Positions 43,078-52,816 of a stretch of DNA of 64,000 nt are shown in pieces. The number at the start of each line of letters is the position of its first letter. Positions within the stretch are counted from its first letter, which is position 1. Position numbers and translations under genes: made by a program. Location: positions 62,001 to 126,000 of the forward strand of contig NZ_RAPZ01000016.1 of assembly GCF_003610375.1 (NCBI RefSeq), given 5' to 3'. The notes below the pieces were generated by a model. It did no database searches, was not told where the DNA came from, and worked only from the letters and a program-made list of their open reading frames with translations. This DNA is from Sphingomonas sp. PP-CC-1A-547 (GTDB lineage: Bacteria; Pseudomonadota; Alphaproteobacteria; Sphingomonadales; Sphingomonadaceae).

Positions 43078-43522
43078 GCTTCAGTCGTGCCTCCGTATCG
43101 CTCCACCACAGGGTGCGTGTCGTTAGATCGGCACCGCTGCCGAGCGTATGCAACCAGGCGTCATACGCCCCCTCCAGCAACGGTCGCAGGGTCTGTTCGG
43201 TTGCACCGCCGAGGACCGGTGCCAGCCGACGAGCAAAGCCGGTATGCGTGATCAGCAGGCCGTCCTCGGCCAGTTCGAACCGCACTTCGCCGCAGTCGTG
43301 CTCACGCCACAACCGGTTGATCGAGGCGGCGAGCGCAGCGATATCCTGCGCGTCGCCGACCGGATGCGCGCCTGCGATCCGTGCGCCGACCGCGCGAAAG
43401 AACGCGCGTCGCTGCGCCGTGGTGGCGCCGCCACCGACTTCGGCGATGATGCTGCCCAGCAACAGGGAGGCGGCAGTGGTTTCGGTCGCGTTGTCGGTGG
43501 ACCATTCACTCATCGCGTTCAT
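43067..43522 (-). CDS. bcsD: Cellulose synthase subunit D (BcsD/AcsD-like)
   Basis: A 151-residue periplasmic protein; AcsD of Komagataeibacter (156) forms an octamer through which four glucan chains pass and improves crystallinity. The sequence has LLLGSIIAEVGGGATTAQRRAFFRAVGARIAG and the helix-strand pattern EHDCGEVRFELAEDGLLITHTG typical of BcsD. The start at 43522 forms ATGA with the bcsC stop; ATG 43513 is an alternative. BcsD is usually found in high-cellulose producers with an AcsAB fusion, as here. Confidence 0.9.
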   Translation of the reverse strand: MNAMSEWSTDNATETTAASLLLGSIIAEVGGGATTAQRRAFFRAVGARIAGAHPVGDAQDIAALAASINRLWREHDCGEVRFELAEDGLLITHTGFARRLAPVLGGATEQTLRPLLEGAYDAWLHTLGSGADLTTRTLWWSDTEARLKHGR

Positions 43523-46500
43523 TTGGTTCCCCCCAGGGACTGGCGCAATTCGAAAGTCGATCGGTAGTCGTCATAGGTCCCGAACGTGTTCGCGCTGGCC
43601 GAGGCGCCGATCCGGGTATTCGGGTTTAGGCGATAGAACAACGATCCGTCCGCCGAAAAGGCGAAACCGGTGTTGCTCAGGCTGTCGTAATAGGAGCGGA
43701 CGTCCGTGTTCCGCGCCTTCAACGCATCGAGCTCGGCCTGCGCGTTCGGATCGGTCGGATAGATCGGTGCACGATCCTGTTCGAAGCTTTGATAGCCCGG
43801 CGCGACGCCCAGGCGCCCCTCCCACCGTGTCGAGTTGTACGCGTAGCGGATCGGCAGGCTCATGCTGAGGAAGCTCTGCGGGCTGAAATACCCGCCATGG
43901 CCGTAGGTGAAGTAGTTCTGGTTGTTGTCGAACGCCTGCCAGTTGAGGTTGAGGCCGCCGGTGAGCGTCGAATGCCCGTCCCGATAGAGCGGGAGGTAGC
44001 CACCGGCATTTGCCTGGTACCCGCGGTTTCGGCGGACGTTCTCGCCAGTGTAGCGATAGCCGGAGACATCGGCGTAGACCCCCGTCCCTTCGTCGTCCCA
44101 GGACAGCGAGGCGCCGCCGCCGGTCCGCATGACCTGGCCCCAGCGTTCACCCGTGACGGGATCGCGCGTGCCGGCGTAGGACACGACGCTGTCCGTGACC
44201 GGCTCGCGCTTGACCCAGCCTTGCGCCGACACCGTACGCGAGATCTTGGGTTTCCCCGTAAAACCCCACGTCACTTCGGTATTGTCGAACCCGATCGGCG
44301 TCGATCCGACCTCGATCCGGACGCCGGGGCTGTCATATGATGCCGCGACCGCGACGCCGGACGCGTGTTGCGTATCCGCCTGCGTCAGCACGGAGGGCAG
44401 AGCGTTGACGATGCCTTGCGCCTCCGGCGTGGCGTTGCGGCCGAACCGAGCGAGCGCGGAGCCGGTCGGGCGTCCGGAGTCGATCACGACCGGTGTTGCC
44501 GAGACGGAGACGCGACCGCCGGCGACACCCGTGGAGAGCGTCGCGGTACCCGACAGTTCACGCATCTCGCTCAAACCGGTCTCGCCCGAACGCTCGCGGA
44601 AGCCGAGCTTCATTTCCGCACGGGGGCCGGTGTCGTCGCTCAGGCGAGCGATATCGTCGCGTAGGCGGATCAACGTGGCGTCGCCGCCTGCAACGCCGGC
44701 TTGAGGTACGGCGCCGTTCGAGGATGCGTAGCCGCCCGGTGCAAAGCCCGTTGGTGCCGGAACGCCGGGTGAGCCTGCGCCGTATCCGGGTGCCACGGTG
44801 AAGGCCATCGGCGTCGAAGAGCGGCCGGGCTTGGAATTCGCGATCGGCCCCGCGCTGAGTGCGAACGGGTTGGCGGCGACGATGGGGGCCTGCTCCGCCT
44901 GGCGGAAGGGATTGCCCGAGCCCATGCCCGCGGCGAACGGGTTGGCCCCGCTCAGCGTGGCACCGGTGCCGGAGCGCGCAGCATAGGCCGTTTCGGCGCG
45001 GCGCAGATAGCGTTTCGCCGCCCCGCGGTCGCCGCGGGCCTGCTCCATCTGGCCGGCAGCGGCGTAGATCTCGTAGTCGTCGGGATAGGCCGCGAGCGCG
45101 CGGTCGACGGTCGCGGTGGCGACGTCGTGGTTGCCGCCAGCCCCTGCGCTGCCGATCAAGCCGATCAGCGCGCCCTTGTCTCGTGGATTTGCGGCGAGCA
45201 CCATCTGATACGTCTGTGCAGCCTGCGACGGCATGTTGCCCGACTGGTACAGCCGGCCGAGCGCCCCCAGCACGTCGGCATTGCCTGGCGACGCGGCCCA
45301 TGCCTGTTGCAGCAGGTCGAATGCCTGCGCGTTCTGGCCTGCCAGCCGCATCCGGTCCGCTTGCGACGACGCGGCAATCCCTTCGAGCCTTGCGATTGCT
45401 GGCGCTGCGGAGGCAGACCGCGCCGAAGCCGTTCGCGCGCGGTCGATGGCGCTGGCGACTGCGGCGTCCTGTCCGGTACGAGCCAATACGCGGACGATCG
45501 GCTCATAGTCCGCTGCCGTCGCCGGGCTTGCGGCTAGCGCACGCTCGGCAAGCGGAACGGCGCCGGCCTGATCGCCGAGATCGTTCAGCCCCCCGGCGAT
45601 CGACGCGAGCGACGCTGCGCTGAGCGTGGGAGTCATGCCGATCTGGCGCAGGGTCGCGATCGCTTCGCCGCCGCGACCTTGCGCCGCGATCGCCTTGGCC
45701 CGTGCGACGGCGGAGTCCACCGCGATCTGTGCCTCGAAACGGCGGATCGCCGGCGTTTTCTGCGCTTCGGTCAGTCGCGACAGCAACGACGTCGCCTGCG
45801 CCTGTCGACCGCGCTCGTTGTGGAGCATCGCCGCCGCGTACAAGGCGTCGGCGGTACCAATCGTCTGGATCGACTGGATCAGCGCCTCGGCCTCGGGCGC
45901 ACGGCTCTGCCCGATCATGTACCGCGCATATTCGTAGCGGATCCACGGGTCCGCCGGATCGAGCATGAGCCCGCGCTGGAACAGGGCATCCGCCTTCGCC
46001 GGATCGCCGTGCGTGGCCGCCTGCAACGCGTCGTTGCGCACCACGCGGCTTTCGAGTTGTGCCGCGCTGCCGCCGGCGGATCCCGCCTGGCGTGCCAGAT
46101 CGGCGGAGTCCGCATAGCGACCCTGGCGTTCGTAGATGTCCGCCAGCAACGCCAGTGCGGGGCCGCGATCCTTGACGCCGGTACGCGCGAGGGCCTCGGC
46201 CTGGGTCTGTGCGCCGACGACATCGCCGGCCGCGAGCCGCGCGCGGGCGTCGTCGAGCCCGGCGTAGAATTGCGCGGATGCCAGGGCTTCCGACCAGCGC
46301 GCCCGGTTGCCGCGTGCCGAAGCGCGCAACAGGAGTTCGGCGGACTCTGCGAAGCGCGACTGTCGTAGCCGAACGACGCCGAGGCCACCTGCCGCGTCGG
46401 CATCGCTACGGTTGTTCGCCAACGCTGCCTCGAACTGGCGTTGCGCCTGCGCGAGATCGCCCTGTTCGAGCGAGCGGAAGCCTGCCGCGCGCGAATCGCC

Positions 46501-46878
46501 GCCGCGGTCGGATGGCGTCGGTGCTGCTCTGCGGGCCGGGGCTGGAGCTGGAATCGTCCGCGATGCGGTGGAAGGCGCGGGTGCGGGACCGGTCATGCTC
46601 GCCGGAGCCTGCGCGGGCGCCCTGCTCGGTCGTGCGGCGGGTGCCGCAGACGGGGCGCTCGACGCTGACAAGGCGCGACGGGCTTCGGCGTTCGACGGAT
46701 CGATCGCGAGTGCGCGGCGATACGCGGTCCGCGCAAGGTCGGCTCGGCCACGCGACTGCCAATACCGCCCTTGCTGGACGAGCGCGCCAACACCGGCAAC
46801 TTGTGCCACCGCGGGCTGGACGAGGAGCGGCGATGCGATCCCCGCGGTCAGCAGCGCGAGCGTGGTGAAGCGGATCAT
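43519..46878 (-). CDS. bcsC: BcsC-like cellulose export TPR/outer-membrane protein
   Basis: A 1119-residue outer-membrane exporter of cellulose. The signal peptide (to about 26, VQPAVAQ) precedes a periplasmic TPR solenoid (about 30-700) with many Ala-rich repeats (for example ADLARTAYRRALAIDPSNAEARRAL and RLYQSGNMPSQAAQTYQMVLAANPRDKGAL), a Gly/Pro/Ala linker (about 715-800) and the BcsC C-terminal barrel (about 830-1119, with GKPKISRTVSAQGWVKREPVTDSVVSYAG and YGHGGYFSPQSFLS). The start was set to ATG 46878 inside the bcsAB stop; the upstream open frame is a shadow. The end overlaps the bcsD start. Confidence 0.93.
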   Translation of the reverse strand: MIRFTTLALLTAGIASPLLVQPAVAQVAGVGALVQQGRYWQSRGRADLARTAYRRALAIDPSNAEARRALSASSAPSAAPAARPSRAPAQAPASMTGPAPAPSTASRTIPAPAPARRAAPTPSDRGGDSRAAGFRSLEQGDLAQAQRQFEAALANNRSDADAAGGLGVVRLRQSRFAESAELLLRASARGNRARWSEALASAQFYAGLDDARARLAAGDVVGAQTQAEALARTGVKDRGPALALLADIYERQGRYADSADLARQAGSAGGSAAQLESRVVRNDALQAATHGDPAKADALFQRGLMLDPADPWIRYEYARYMIGQSRAPEAEALIQSIQTIGTADALYAAAMLHNERGRQAQATSLLSRLTEAQKTPAIRRFEAQIAVDSAVARAKAIAAQGRGGEAIATLRQIGMTPTLSAASLASIAGGLNDLGDQAGAVPLAERALAASPATAADYEPIVRVLARTGQDAAVASAIDRARTASARSASAAPAIARLEGIAASSQADRMRLAGQNAQAFDLLQQAWAASPGNADVLGALGRLYQSGNMPSQAAQTYQMVLAANPRDKGALIGLIGSAGAGGNHDVATATVDRALAAYPDDYEIYAAAGQMEQARGDRGAAKRYLRRAETAYAARSGTGATLSGANPFAAGMGSGNPFRQAEQAPIVAANPFALSAGPIANSKPGRSSTPMAFTVAPGYGAGSPGVPAPTGFAPGGYASSNGAVPQAGVAGGDATLIRLRDDIARLSDDTGPRAEMKLGFRERSGETGLSEMRELSGTATLSTGVAGGRVSVSATPVVIDSGRPTGSALARFGRNATPEAQGIVNALPSVLTQADTQHASGVAVAASYDSPGVRIEVGSTPIGFDNTEVTWGFTGKPKISRTVSAQGWVKREPVTDSVVSYAGTRDPVTGERWGQVMRTGGGASLSWDDEGTGVYADVSGYRYTGENVRRNRGYQANAGGYLPLYRDGHSTLTGGLNLNWQAFDNNQNYFTYGHGGYFSPQSFLSMSLPIRYAYNSTRWEGRLGVAPGYQSFEQDRAPIYPTDPNAQAELDALKARNTDVRSYYDSLSNTGFAFSADGSLFYRLNPNTRIGASASANTFGTYDDYRSTFELRQSLGGTK

Positions 46879-49800
46879 GCCGCGTCCTCCGACCCGAGCC
46901 GGCGACGTTGCTGACGCACCAGCAGCAGGTACAATGGCCCCGCCAGCAGCAGCGCGATCAGCAGCCCGCTGAGCGCCATCAGCAACGGCCGCTCGCTGAA
47001 CCACCAGCCGATCCGCATCCACATCGGCAGCGATCCCGACCAATAGGTCTGGCCGACCGCGAAGCTGCGCATGCCCTCGCCATTGGTCACCGACAGGTCA
47101 CCCTGGACCTGCGCGTTGATCCGCTGTTCGGCGAGACCCTGAACCAGTTCGGGCAGGTCGGCGGTATTGGTGCTCATCACCGCCACCACCGTCCGCGCCG
47201 CATCATAGGGCGAGCGGAAGCTGACGAACCCGTCAAACCGTTCGGCCGTGGTCAGGAACGCGTTGGTCTCGCCGACGTCGCTCGCGCCATAGGGCGAGAT
47301 CAGGCCGAACACGCGTTCGATCGGATTGCGTTCGACCAAGCGCAGTCTGCCATTCTCGATCCGCACCGGCGCACCGGCGAACAGCGCGGTCGCGCCGGCG
47401 GTCCGTGGAATGCCGATGACCAGCACGTCATGGCCTTCCAGCCGGTCGCCGTCCGAGGCCTGCGTGACGGTAACGCCCGTGGTGGCGGCACCGGTCGAGT
47501 CGCCGAAGCGGCCCATCATCGCCAGGAATGCCTCGACGATACCCAGGTCGGGCGAGGCGGGGACGACGACGACGGTCTCGGCAAGGTCGGGGCTGATGGT
47601 GAACGGATAGCCTGCGTTCGCGAAGGTCGCGAGGCTCGGCATGCGCTGCGCATGATAGGCGTGCGTCAGGTCGATCGCGCTGTCCGGGTCGATCGCGACA
47701 TGGACGTTCTCGGGCAGCGTGCCCTCGCACTTCTTCTTGGTGCCGAGGATCAGGTTGTAATCGAAGATCAGCTCGTTCTGGCCGAACAGATTATAGTTCG
47801 GCAGTTCGACCTTGGCACGAGCCTGGCTCGACGATGCGCCGTCCTGACCGCCGATCAGCGCCTTCCACCACGCCGCGCCGGCGAGCGGGAGCGTCCGCAG
47901 ATACTGGTTGTTGATCGAGATATCGAGCCGTGAAGCCCGACGGTCGAGCCATGTCGCCGACGGATAGCGATAGCGCAGGTCGAGCGATGCGCCGCCCCGT
48001 GGCCAGAAGAACAGGTCGGGTGCGGTCCGGAACGCCGCGGTGAGCGGGCCCGGTGGCAGACCGACGCCTTGCAGCGCGCGGGGGTCCATGATCTCGCCCA
48101 GTTTGACGGCACGGTCCGAGCGGAGCCAGCGGGGTGCGGCGTAGCGCGCATAGGTCGGGATGCGGACACCGTCGAACGACGCCGCGGCGCCACCGATCGT
48201 GCCACGGCCCGTGGCGAGCGCGGCGGCGGCGAGTTTCAGTTCGCGCTCGTCGCGGCCCATCACCAACAGCAGCTGGCCGAAACCGTCGAACGGGTTGCGG
48301 ATCACCTGGGCCGATGGCCCGGCGATGGTGGGCACGTAGTTGCCGACGCGCATACCGGGACGCAGGAAGACGATCGCGTTGCCGCGCGGGATGCGGCCAT
48401 AGCTCGGCTTGAACGCGAACCCGCGATAGCTGGCGAGCCGTCCGAACCAGGATGCGACGCTGGCCGCGGCCTCGAGTTCGCCATTCGACGGCGCCGCACC
48501 GAACACGAACGGCAGGTTGAGCGGCAGATTGTCGGCGCGATCGAAGAATGGCGACGGCAGCCGTGCAAGGTCCGGCCCGAGCGGCAGGCGCTGGATCGTC
48601 AAGTCGAGCGCCGAGCGCGTATTGCTGACGTTCGCCCAGAGCGAGCTGTGGAACGGATCCTCGCAATCGCGGGTGTAATGACCGATCAAGCGCAAGTTAA
48701 GCTGGTTGTCGCCTGGCAGGAACAGCGCGGGATTGACCGCCATGGTGAGTTGCTGGCCGCCGGCACCGTCGGGCGTGAGCCGAACGGTGCGGACGACTTC
48801 GCCGTTCAGGATCACGACGAACTGGCTGAGATCCGCCAGCAGTGCGGGCGACCAAGCGAGCGCGAGCGTCAAATTGGCCGCCGTGACGACCTCGTTGCTG
48901 CGAAGCCCGAACGGGATCGCAATCTCGCCGCGCGTGCCGGCGAGCCGGATCGCGCTACGGATGCGGAGGTCGCGCAGTGTGAGACGCTCCTGGCGGATAC
49001 CGCCCAGTGCTTCGGGTGCGGACACCGGTACGGCCGGCGCCTGAGCCGCGACCGGCTGCGGCAGGCCGACGCTCATCACCAACGCGGCGGCGGCAAGCGC
49101 TGCGGTTGCGGCCTTCAGTCGAGTGCGTTCGCGACGGCGTTCGGCACGGTTGAAGCCGAGCAGGCGTTTCAGCGTGACGAGATCGACGACCAGAATGTCT
49201 CGGAGCGATCGCAGCGTCGAGATCGGAGCGCGTGGCGCCTCCGGTTCCCAGGCATCGTTGCGGCCCATGACGGCGCGGACGAGTTGACGTAATTGAAGCA
49301 TGTCGAGTTCCAGAAACCGCATGGTGGCCATGTTCTTGTCGACGCGTTGCGTCTGGACGGGGAGGGTGAGGATTTCGTCACCCATCGGCAGCGCGACGTG
49401 CGTGACCTCACGGTCGGCGAGCGTGACGCCGGGTGGCGCGGTGATCGCAAGTCCGCCCATCGACAGATCGATCGTCTCCGCATCGACGACGTGGCCGTCG
49501 GCGAAATAGAGCGTCGCCGGCAACTGGACGGGGATGCGGATATATTCGCGGACCTGCCGCGTCTCGCGCGCGACCGATACGGCCGCGAGCAGGATGACGA
49601 GGCTGAAGACCGCCCACACCGTGTTCAGCACCAGCGTATCGCCCTGGATGTTGAACAGATGCGCGAAGAAGAAGTATTTGACGCACCCGAAGGCGATCCC
49701 GAACAATACCAGCCCGATGCAGATCAGGTGTGGGCGCGCAGTCGCGGTGTCGAAATGCGTCTTGTCCAGCAGCGAGCCCTTGTCGGTGACGTTGAACTTG

Positions 49801-51227
49801 CCACCGTGCGGCCGGAACAGCGTGACGACGGTCGGCCTGACGAGGTGGAATGCGAGGATCGTCTCGTACACTTCGCCCCAGAACGGCCGGCGGTCGCCGC
49901 CCTGTAACCGCCCACCCGATACCTGCGCGCAGTAGAGATGCGCGGCGGCGTAGGCGAAGATCATACCGGCGGAGGCGTGGATGATGTTCTCGCCAAGGAT
50001 AAGATACGCCAGTGGGCTGGTCAGGAAAGCGATGCGCGGCAGCGGAAACTGGAAATGCAGCATCGCGTTCAAGTAACAAAACCGCTGCTGAAGGCTGAGC
50101 CCGCGGCCGAACAGCGGATTGTCGATACGCAGGATCTGCGTCATCCCTCGCGCCCAACGGATGCGCTGGCCGATGTGGAGCACCAGCCGCTCGGTGGCGA
50201 GTCCAGCGGACAGGCGGATACCGAGATACGCGGTCGACCAGCCCATGCGTTGCAGGCGCAGCGCGGTATGCGCGTCCTCGGTCACGGTCTCGAACGCGAA
50301 CCCATTGGTGTCGGCAAGCGCCTCGCGACGGATGATCGCGCACGATCCGCAGAAGAAGGCGGCGTCCCACAGATCGTTGCCGCGCTGGACCGCGCCGTAG
50401 AACAGGTCGCCCTCGCCTGGCAGGTCGCGAACCGAGCCCAAATTGCGCTGGACCGGATCGGGCGAATAGAAGTGATGCGGCGTCTGGACGAGCGCGAGTT
50501 TCTTGTCGCGCTGGAACCAGCCGACCGTCATCTGCAGGAAAGCGCGCGTCGGCACGTGATCGCAGTCGAAGATCGCGATCAACGAGCCTTCGGTGTTCGA
50601 CATCGCCGCGTTGAGGTTGCCCGCCTTCGCATGGTTATTGTCGGCGCGCGTAATGTAGCCGCAGCCGACCGATCGCGCGAACGCCCGGAATTCTGGCCGG
50701 CGACCGTCGTCGAGCAGATAGACGTGATACCGATCGCGCGGATAATCCATGTCGAGCGCCGCGAGCACGGTCGTCCGGACGATCTCCAGGCTTTCATTGT
50801 AGGTCGGGATATAGACGTCGACGGTCGGCCATTCGTGCGGCTCGCCCTCCGGCTCGACCGACTGGCGATCGAGCGGCCAAGCGGTCTGGAGCACGCCGAG
50901 CGCGAGGATGACCCACGCGTAGAGCTCGGCGAGGTACAGTCCCATGCCGAGCACCGTGCCCAGCGCGCTTTCGAATTCGAGCGTCGCCGTGGTCCGCCAA
51001 AACAGATAGCGCGTCGATACGACCAGCGACAGCAAGGCGAGCACCAGCGTCCCGCGACGCGACTTCGATCGGCCGAGCACGATCGCGCCCAGGATCGATA
51101 CGCCCGCGAAGATCCACTGCGACTTCAGGTCGAGCGGGACGGTGACGACGACCAGCGTCAACAGCGCCGCGAGGACGATGCCGAGCGTATCGGCGCGAAA
51201 CACCTTGCGGACCCATCCGCGCGTCAT
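46875..51227 (-). CDS. Fused cellulose synthase catalytic and periplasmic subunits (BcsA-BcsB)
   Basis: A 1450-residue fusion as in AcsAB of Komagataeibacter. The BcsA half (1 to about 720) has eight or so membrane helices, a family-2 glucosyltransferase with D173-D174-G, D221-x-D223, TED (316-318) and QRIRW (354-358), and a PilZ domain with R560-x3-R564 and D587-LSMGG, so c-di-GMP activation should be intact. A second signal-like helix (about 745-770) leads to the BcsB half, periplasmic carbohydrate-binding and flavodoxin-like domains with a final membrane helix near the end (PLLMALSGLLIALLLAGPLYLLLV). It is made between bcsQ and bcsC with ATGA overlaps on both sides. Upstream open frame to 51560 is a shadow. 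Confidence 0.95.
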   Translation of the reverse strand: MTRGWVRKVFRADTLGIVLAALLTLVVVTVPLDLKSQWIFAGVSILGAIVLGRSKSRRGTLVLALLSLVVSTRYLFWRTTATLEFESALGTVLGMGLYLAELYAWVILALGVLQTAWPLDRQSVEPEGEPHEWPTVDVYIPTYNESLEIVRTTVLAALDMDYPRDRYHVYLLDDGRRPEFRAFARSVGCGYITRADNNHAKAGNLNAAMSNTEGSLIAIFDCDHVPTRAFLQMTVGWFQRDKKLALVQTPHHFYSPDPVQRNLGSVRDLPGEGDLFYGAVQRGNDLWDAAFFCGSCAIIRREALADTNGFAFETVTEDAHTALRLQRMGWSTAYLGIRLSAGLATERLVLHIGQRIRWARGMTQILRIDNPLFGRGLSLQQRFCYLNAMLHFQFPLPRIAFLTSPLAYLILGENIIHASAGMIFAYAAAHLYCAQVSGGRLQGGDRRPFWGEVYETILAFHLVRPTVVTLFRPHGGKFNVTDKGSLLDKTHFDTATARPHLICIGLVLFGIAFGCVKYFFFAHLFNIQGDTLVLNTVWAVFSLVILLAAVSVARETRQVREYIRIPVQLPATLYFADGHVVDAETIDLSMGGLAITAPPGVTLADREVTHVALPMGDEILTLPVQTQRVDKNMATMRFLELDMLQLRQLVRAVMGRNDAWEPEAPRAPISTLRSLRDILVVDLVTLKRLLGFNRAERRRERTRLKAATAALAAAALVMSVGLPQPVAAQAPAVPVSAPEALGGIRQERLTLRDLRIRSAIRLAGTRGEIAIPFGLRSNEVVTAANLTLALAWSPALLADLSQFVVILNGEVVRTVRLTPDGAGGQQLTMAVNPALFLPGDNQLNLRLIGHYTRDCEDPFHSSLWANVSNTRSALDLTIQRLPLGPDLARLPSPFFDRADNLPLNLPFVFGAAPSNGELEAAASVASWFGRLASYRGFAFKPSYGRIPRGNAIVFLRPGMRVGNYVPTIAGPSAQVIRNPFDGFGQLLLVMGRDERELKLAAAALATGRGTIGGAAASFDGVRIPTYARYAAPRWLRSDRAVKLGEIMDPRALQGVGLPPGPLTAAFRTAPDLFFWPRGGASLDLRYRYPSATWLDRRASRLDISINNQYLRTLPLAGAAWWKALIGGQDGASSSQARAKVELPNYNLFGQNELIFDYNLILGTKKKCEGTLPENVHVAIDPDSAIDLTHAYHAQRMPSLATFANAGYPFTISPDLAETVVVVPASPDLGIVEAFLAMMGRFGDSTGAATTGVTVTQASDGDRLEGHDVLVIGIPRTAGATALFAGAPVRIENGRLRLVERNPIERVFGLISPYGASDVGETNAFLTTAERFDGFVSFRSPYDAARTVVAVMSTNTADLPELVQGLAEQRINAQVQGDLSVTNGEGMRSFAVGQTYWSGSLPMWMRIGWWFSERPLLMALSGLLIALLLAGPLYLLLVRQQRRRLGSEDAA

Positions 51228-51940
51228 TCTGCCGGCTCCGACACGGCGACGAGGCCGCATCGCGCCTCGATCGCGATGGTCATCGCGGCAAGATCGGGGA
51301 GCACCACGCTCTGCTTGGCGTAGCGCGCGATCGGCTGGAACGACGCCAGCGCCTCGTTGACCGCCTCGTCGCGGCGGACCGTCGCGATCAGATTGTCGCC
51401 GAACAGTGCGCGCAGGAAGATCTGCGAATGACGTGACAATTTTCGCGTGTCGTCGACTTGGTTGAGCACGAACACGGTCTGTTCGAGGTCGATCGTCGGT
51501 GTGCCCGGCTGGACCTTCGCCAACGCCGCGAGCGATGTCGGTTGCGGCACGAGCGTGCACAGGTGCAGCGCGGCGTGCGGCAACAGGCTGGTCTTCAACG
51601 CGAGGTCCGCAGAGGCGATATCGGCGATCACGATCCGCGCGCTATCGAACGGCGACGTGCCCGACCGCGCGATCAGGCGCCCGAACGCGCCGCTCTGGAC
51701 GGCAGCATAGCCCGACAGCAACTCGACGCCGTCGACGACGATGCCTTCGGTCGTGGCATCGGTCATCGCCGGAATTTCCTGCGCCGGGAGCATCCCGAAG
51801 AACAGCTTCAATGCGTCGGCGTGCGTGAAATCGATCGCGGAGACGTCGTGCCCCCGCGCGGCAAGGCCGAGCGCCAGGCGCGCGGTCAGGAACGTGGTTC
51901 CGACGCCGCCGACCGGTGAGTGGCACAGAATCAATGGCAT
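51224..51940 (-). CDS. bcsQ: BcsQ-like MinD/ParA ATPase
   Basis: A 238-residue cytoplasmic ATPase that locates or activates the cellulose synthase. The deviant Walker A reads CHSPVGGVGTTFLTARLALGL, in which the usual signature Lys near the start of the P-loop is Val (PVGGVGTT rather than KGGVGKTT) and the second Lys is Thr. BcsQ proteins of this type often have a modified loop, so it may bind rather than rapidly hydrolyse ATP. Other segments are VSAIDFTHADALKLFF, IVIADIAS (Walker B type) and VFVLNQVDDTRKLSRH. The start at ATG 51940 overlaps the upstream stop (TGATG); a TTG one codon earlier is possible. Confidence 0.85.
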   Translation of the reverse strand: MPLILCHSPVGGVGTTFLTARLALGLAARGHDVSAIDFTHADALKLFFGMLPAQEIPAMTDATTEGIVVDGVELLSGYAAVQSGAFGRLIARSGTSPFDSARIVIADIASADLALKTSLLPHAALHLCTLVPQPTSLAALAKVQPGTPTIDLEQTVFVLNQVDDTRKLSRHSQIFLRALFGDNLIATVRRDEAVNEALASFQPIARYAKQSVVLPDLAAMTIAIEARCGLVAVSEPAE

Positions 51941-52233
51941 CAACGGCGCTCCGTATGGTCGTCGGAAAGGCCGGACAGGAACGCACGCAGGCTGCCGCCC
52001 TGGCGCTGACCGGGCTCGCCGCGTACCGACAAGTCATCGTAATCGCTCAAGAAGTTCTTGGCGGGTGCCCTTTCCTCCGTCGTACGTTCCGCGCGACCGA
52101 CGACGCGCTCATCCTCCAGCAATGCCGCAAACAACGGCCACGGCTCGACGTCGGCAATTGGGTCGGCGAACTGGCGATACTGGAAATCGCGCTGTCCCAG
52201 TCTTGCTAATAGTGCCTTGGCATCGGGTCGCAT
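51940..52233 (-). CDS. Small BcsR-like cellulose biosynthesis protein
   Basis: A 97-residue cytoplasmic protein at the head of the cellulose operon. MRPDAKALLARLGQRDFQYRQFAD and the block DVEPWPLFAALL recall BcsR/BcsP-type small proteins, which pair with BcsQ in enterobacteria (BcsR ends in a similar WPLL segment). The remaining 55 residues are polar, with no membrane segment. A clear AAGGAG ribosome site lies a few bases upstream of the start. The family assignment rests on position and a short motif, so the name is tentative. Confidence 0.6.
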   Translation of the reverse strand: MRPDAKALLARLGQRDFQYRQFADPIADVEPWPLFAALLEDERVVGRAERTTEERAPAKNFLSDYDDLSVRGEPGQRQGGSLRAFLSGLSDDHTERR

Positions 52234-52816
52234 CGGGAACTCCTTGTTTCCGAACCCTCGCCTAAATCTTACATCAATAGGTTAATATTGGCGGTCACTT
52301 ATTTCCAATTTACTATAATTCTGGTTTTCCTGTTTGATAATATTGCTAATTCTCAAAGAGATAAACGAAAATAGCGGCCTGATACATTTTAGTGAAGTCA
52401 GAATTATAGCGAGCCGTGGCTGAATAAACTGGGATCGGTCCTGACGGATCCGTGACGATAATATTTCAAGTGGTTTGGCTGTGGAATCGCCTGATCAACC
52501 GGAAAAAGATTTATATCAAATGCAGGGGCCTCGGGACGTGATGACCTGAACTGAGGTTGCTGCGTCAGCCATGTCCCCGGACTCGTTCAGTGGCATCGCC
52601 AAACCTTCGCACGAAAATGTGCGTGCTCATCAAACCCTTGTGACCATAGCGTCGGCTGGGCGGCTCCGGTGTCCGCAGGCGCTTCTAAAAATTGTCATGA
52701 AACATCGCCGAAGCAAAACCGTAACGGTAGTGAAACTATAATGCCGCCAGCCCGCAACATCCGCGTCCTAGAGCCCCGCTCGTTCGGACCGGTCGGTCTG
52801 GGGGAGAATACTCGAC
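52234..52816. other. AT-rich divergent promoter region of the cellulose and phosphate operons
   Basis: About 580 bases with no gene. Bases 52260-52400 are strikingly AT-rich compared with the rest of the window and should hold the cellulose operon promoter, possibly bound by a nucleoid protein. The right part holds a PhoB-like half-site and a TATAAT box before the receptor gene. No terminator is expected because the flanking genes diverge. Confidence 0.5.
52692..52742 (+). promoter_or_regulatory. PhoB-like half-site and -10 box before the receptor operon
   Basis: TTGTCAT (52692-52698) matches the PhoB unit in 6 of 7, followed by GAAA. Weakly similar 11-bp steps continue (GAAG and GAAA spacers), then TATAAT at 52737-52742, 75 bases before the receptor start. 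Only one unit is good, so PhoB control is suggested mainly by gene content. Confidence 0.35.

Noticed and set aside
49938..51323. Plus-strand frame opposite bcsAB
   Set aside because: No start context and no domain. It runs through the well-supported BcsA coding region.
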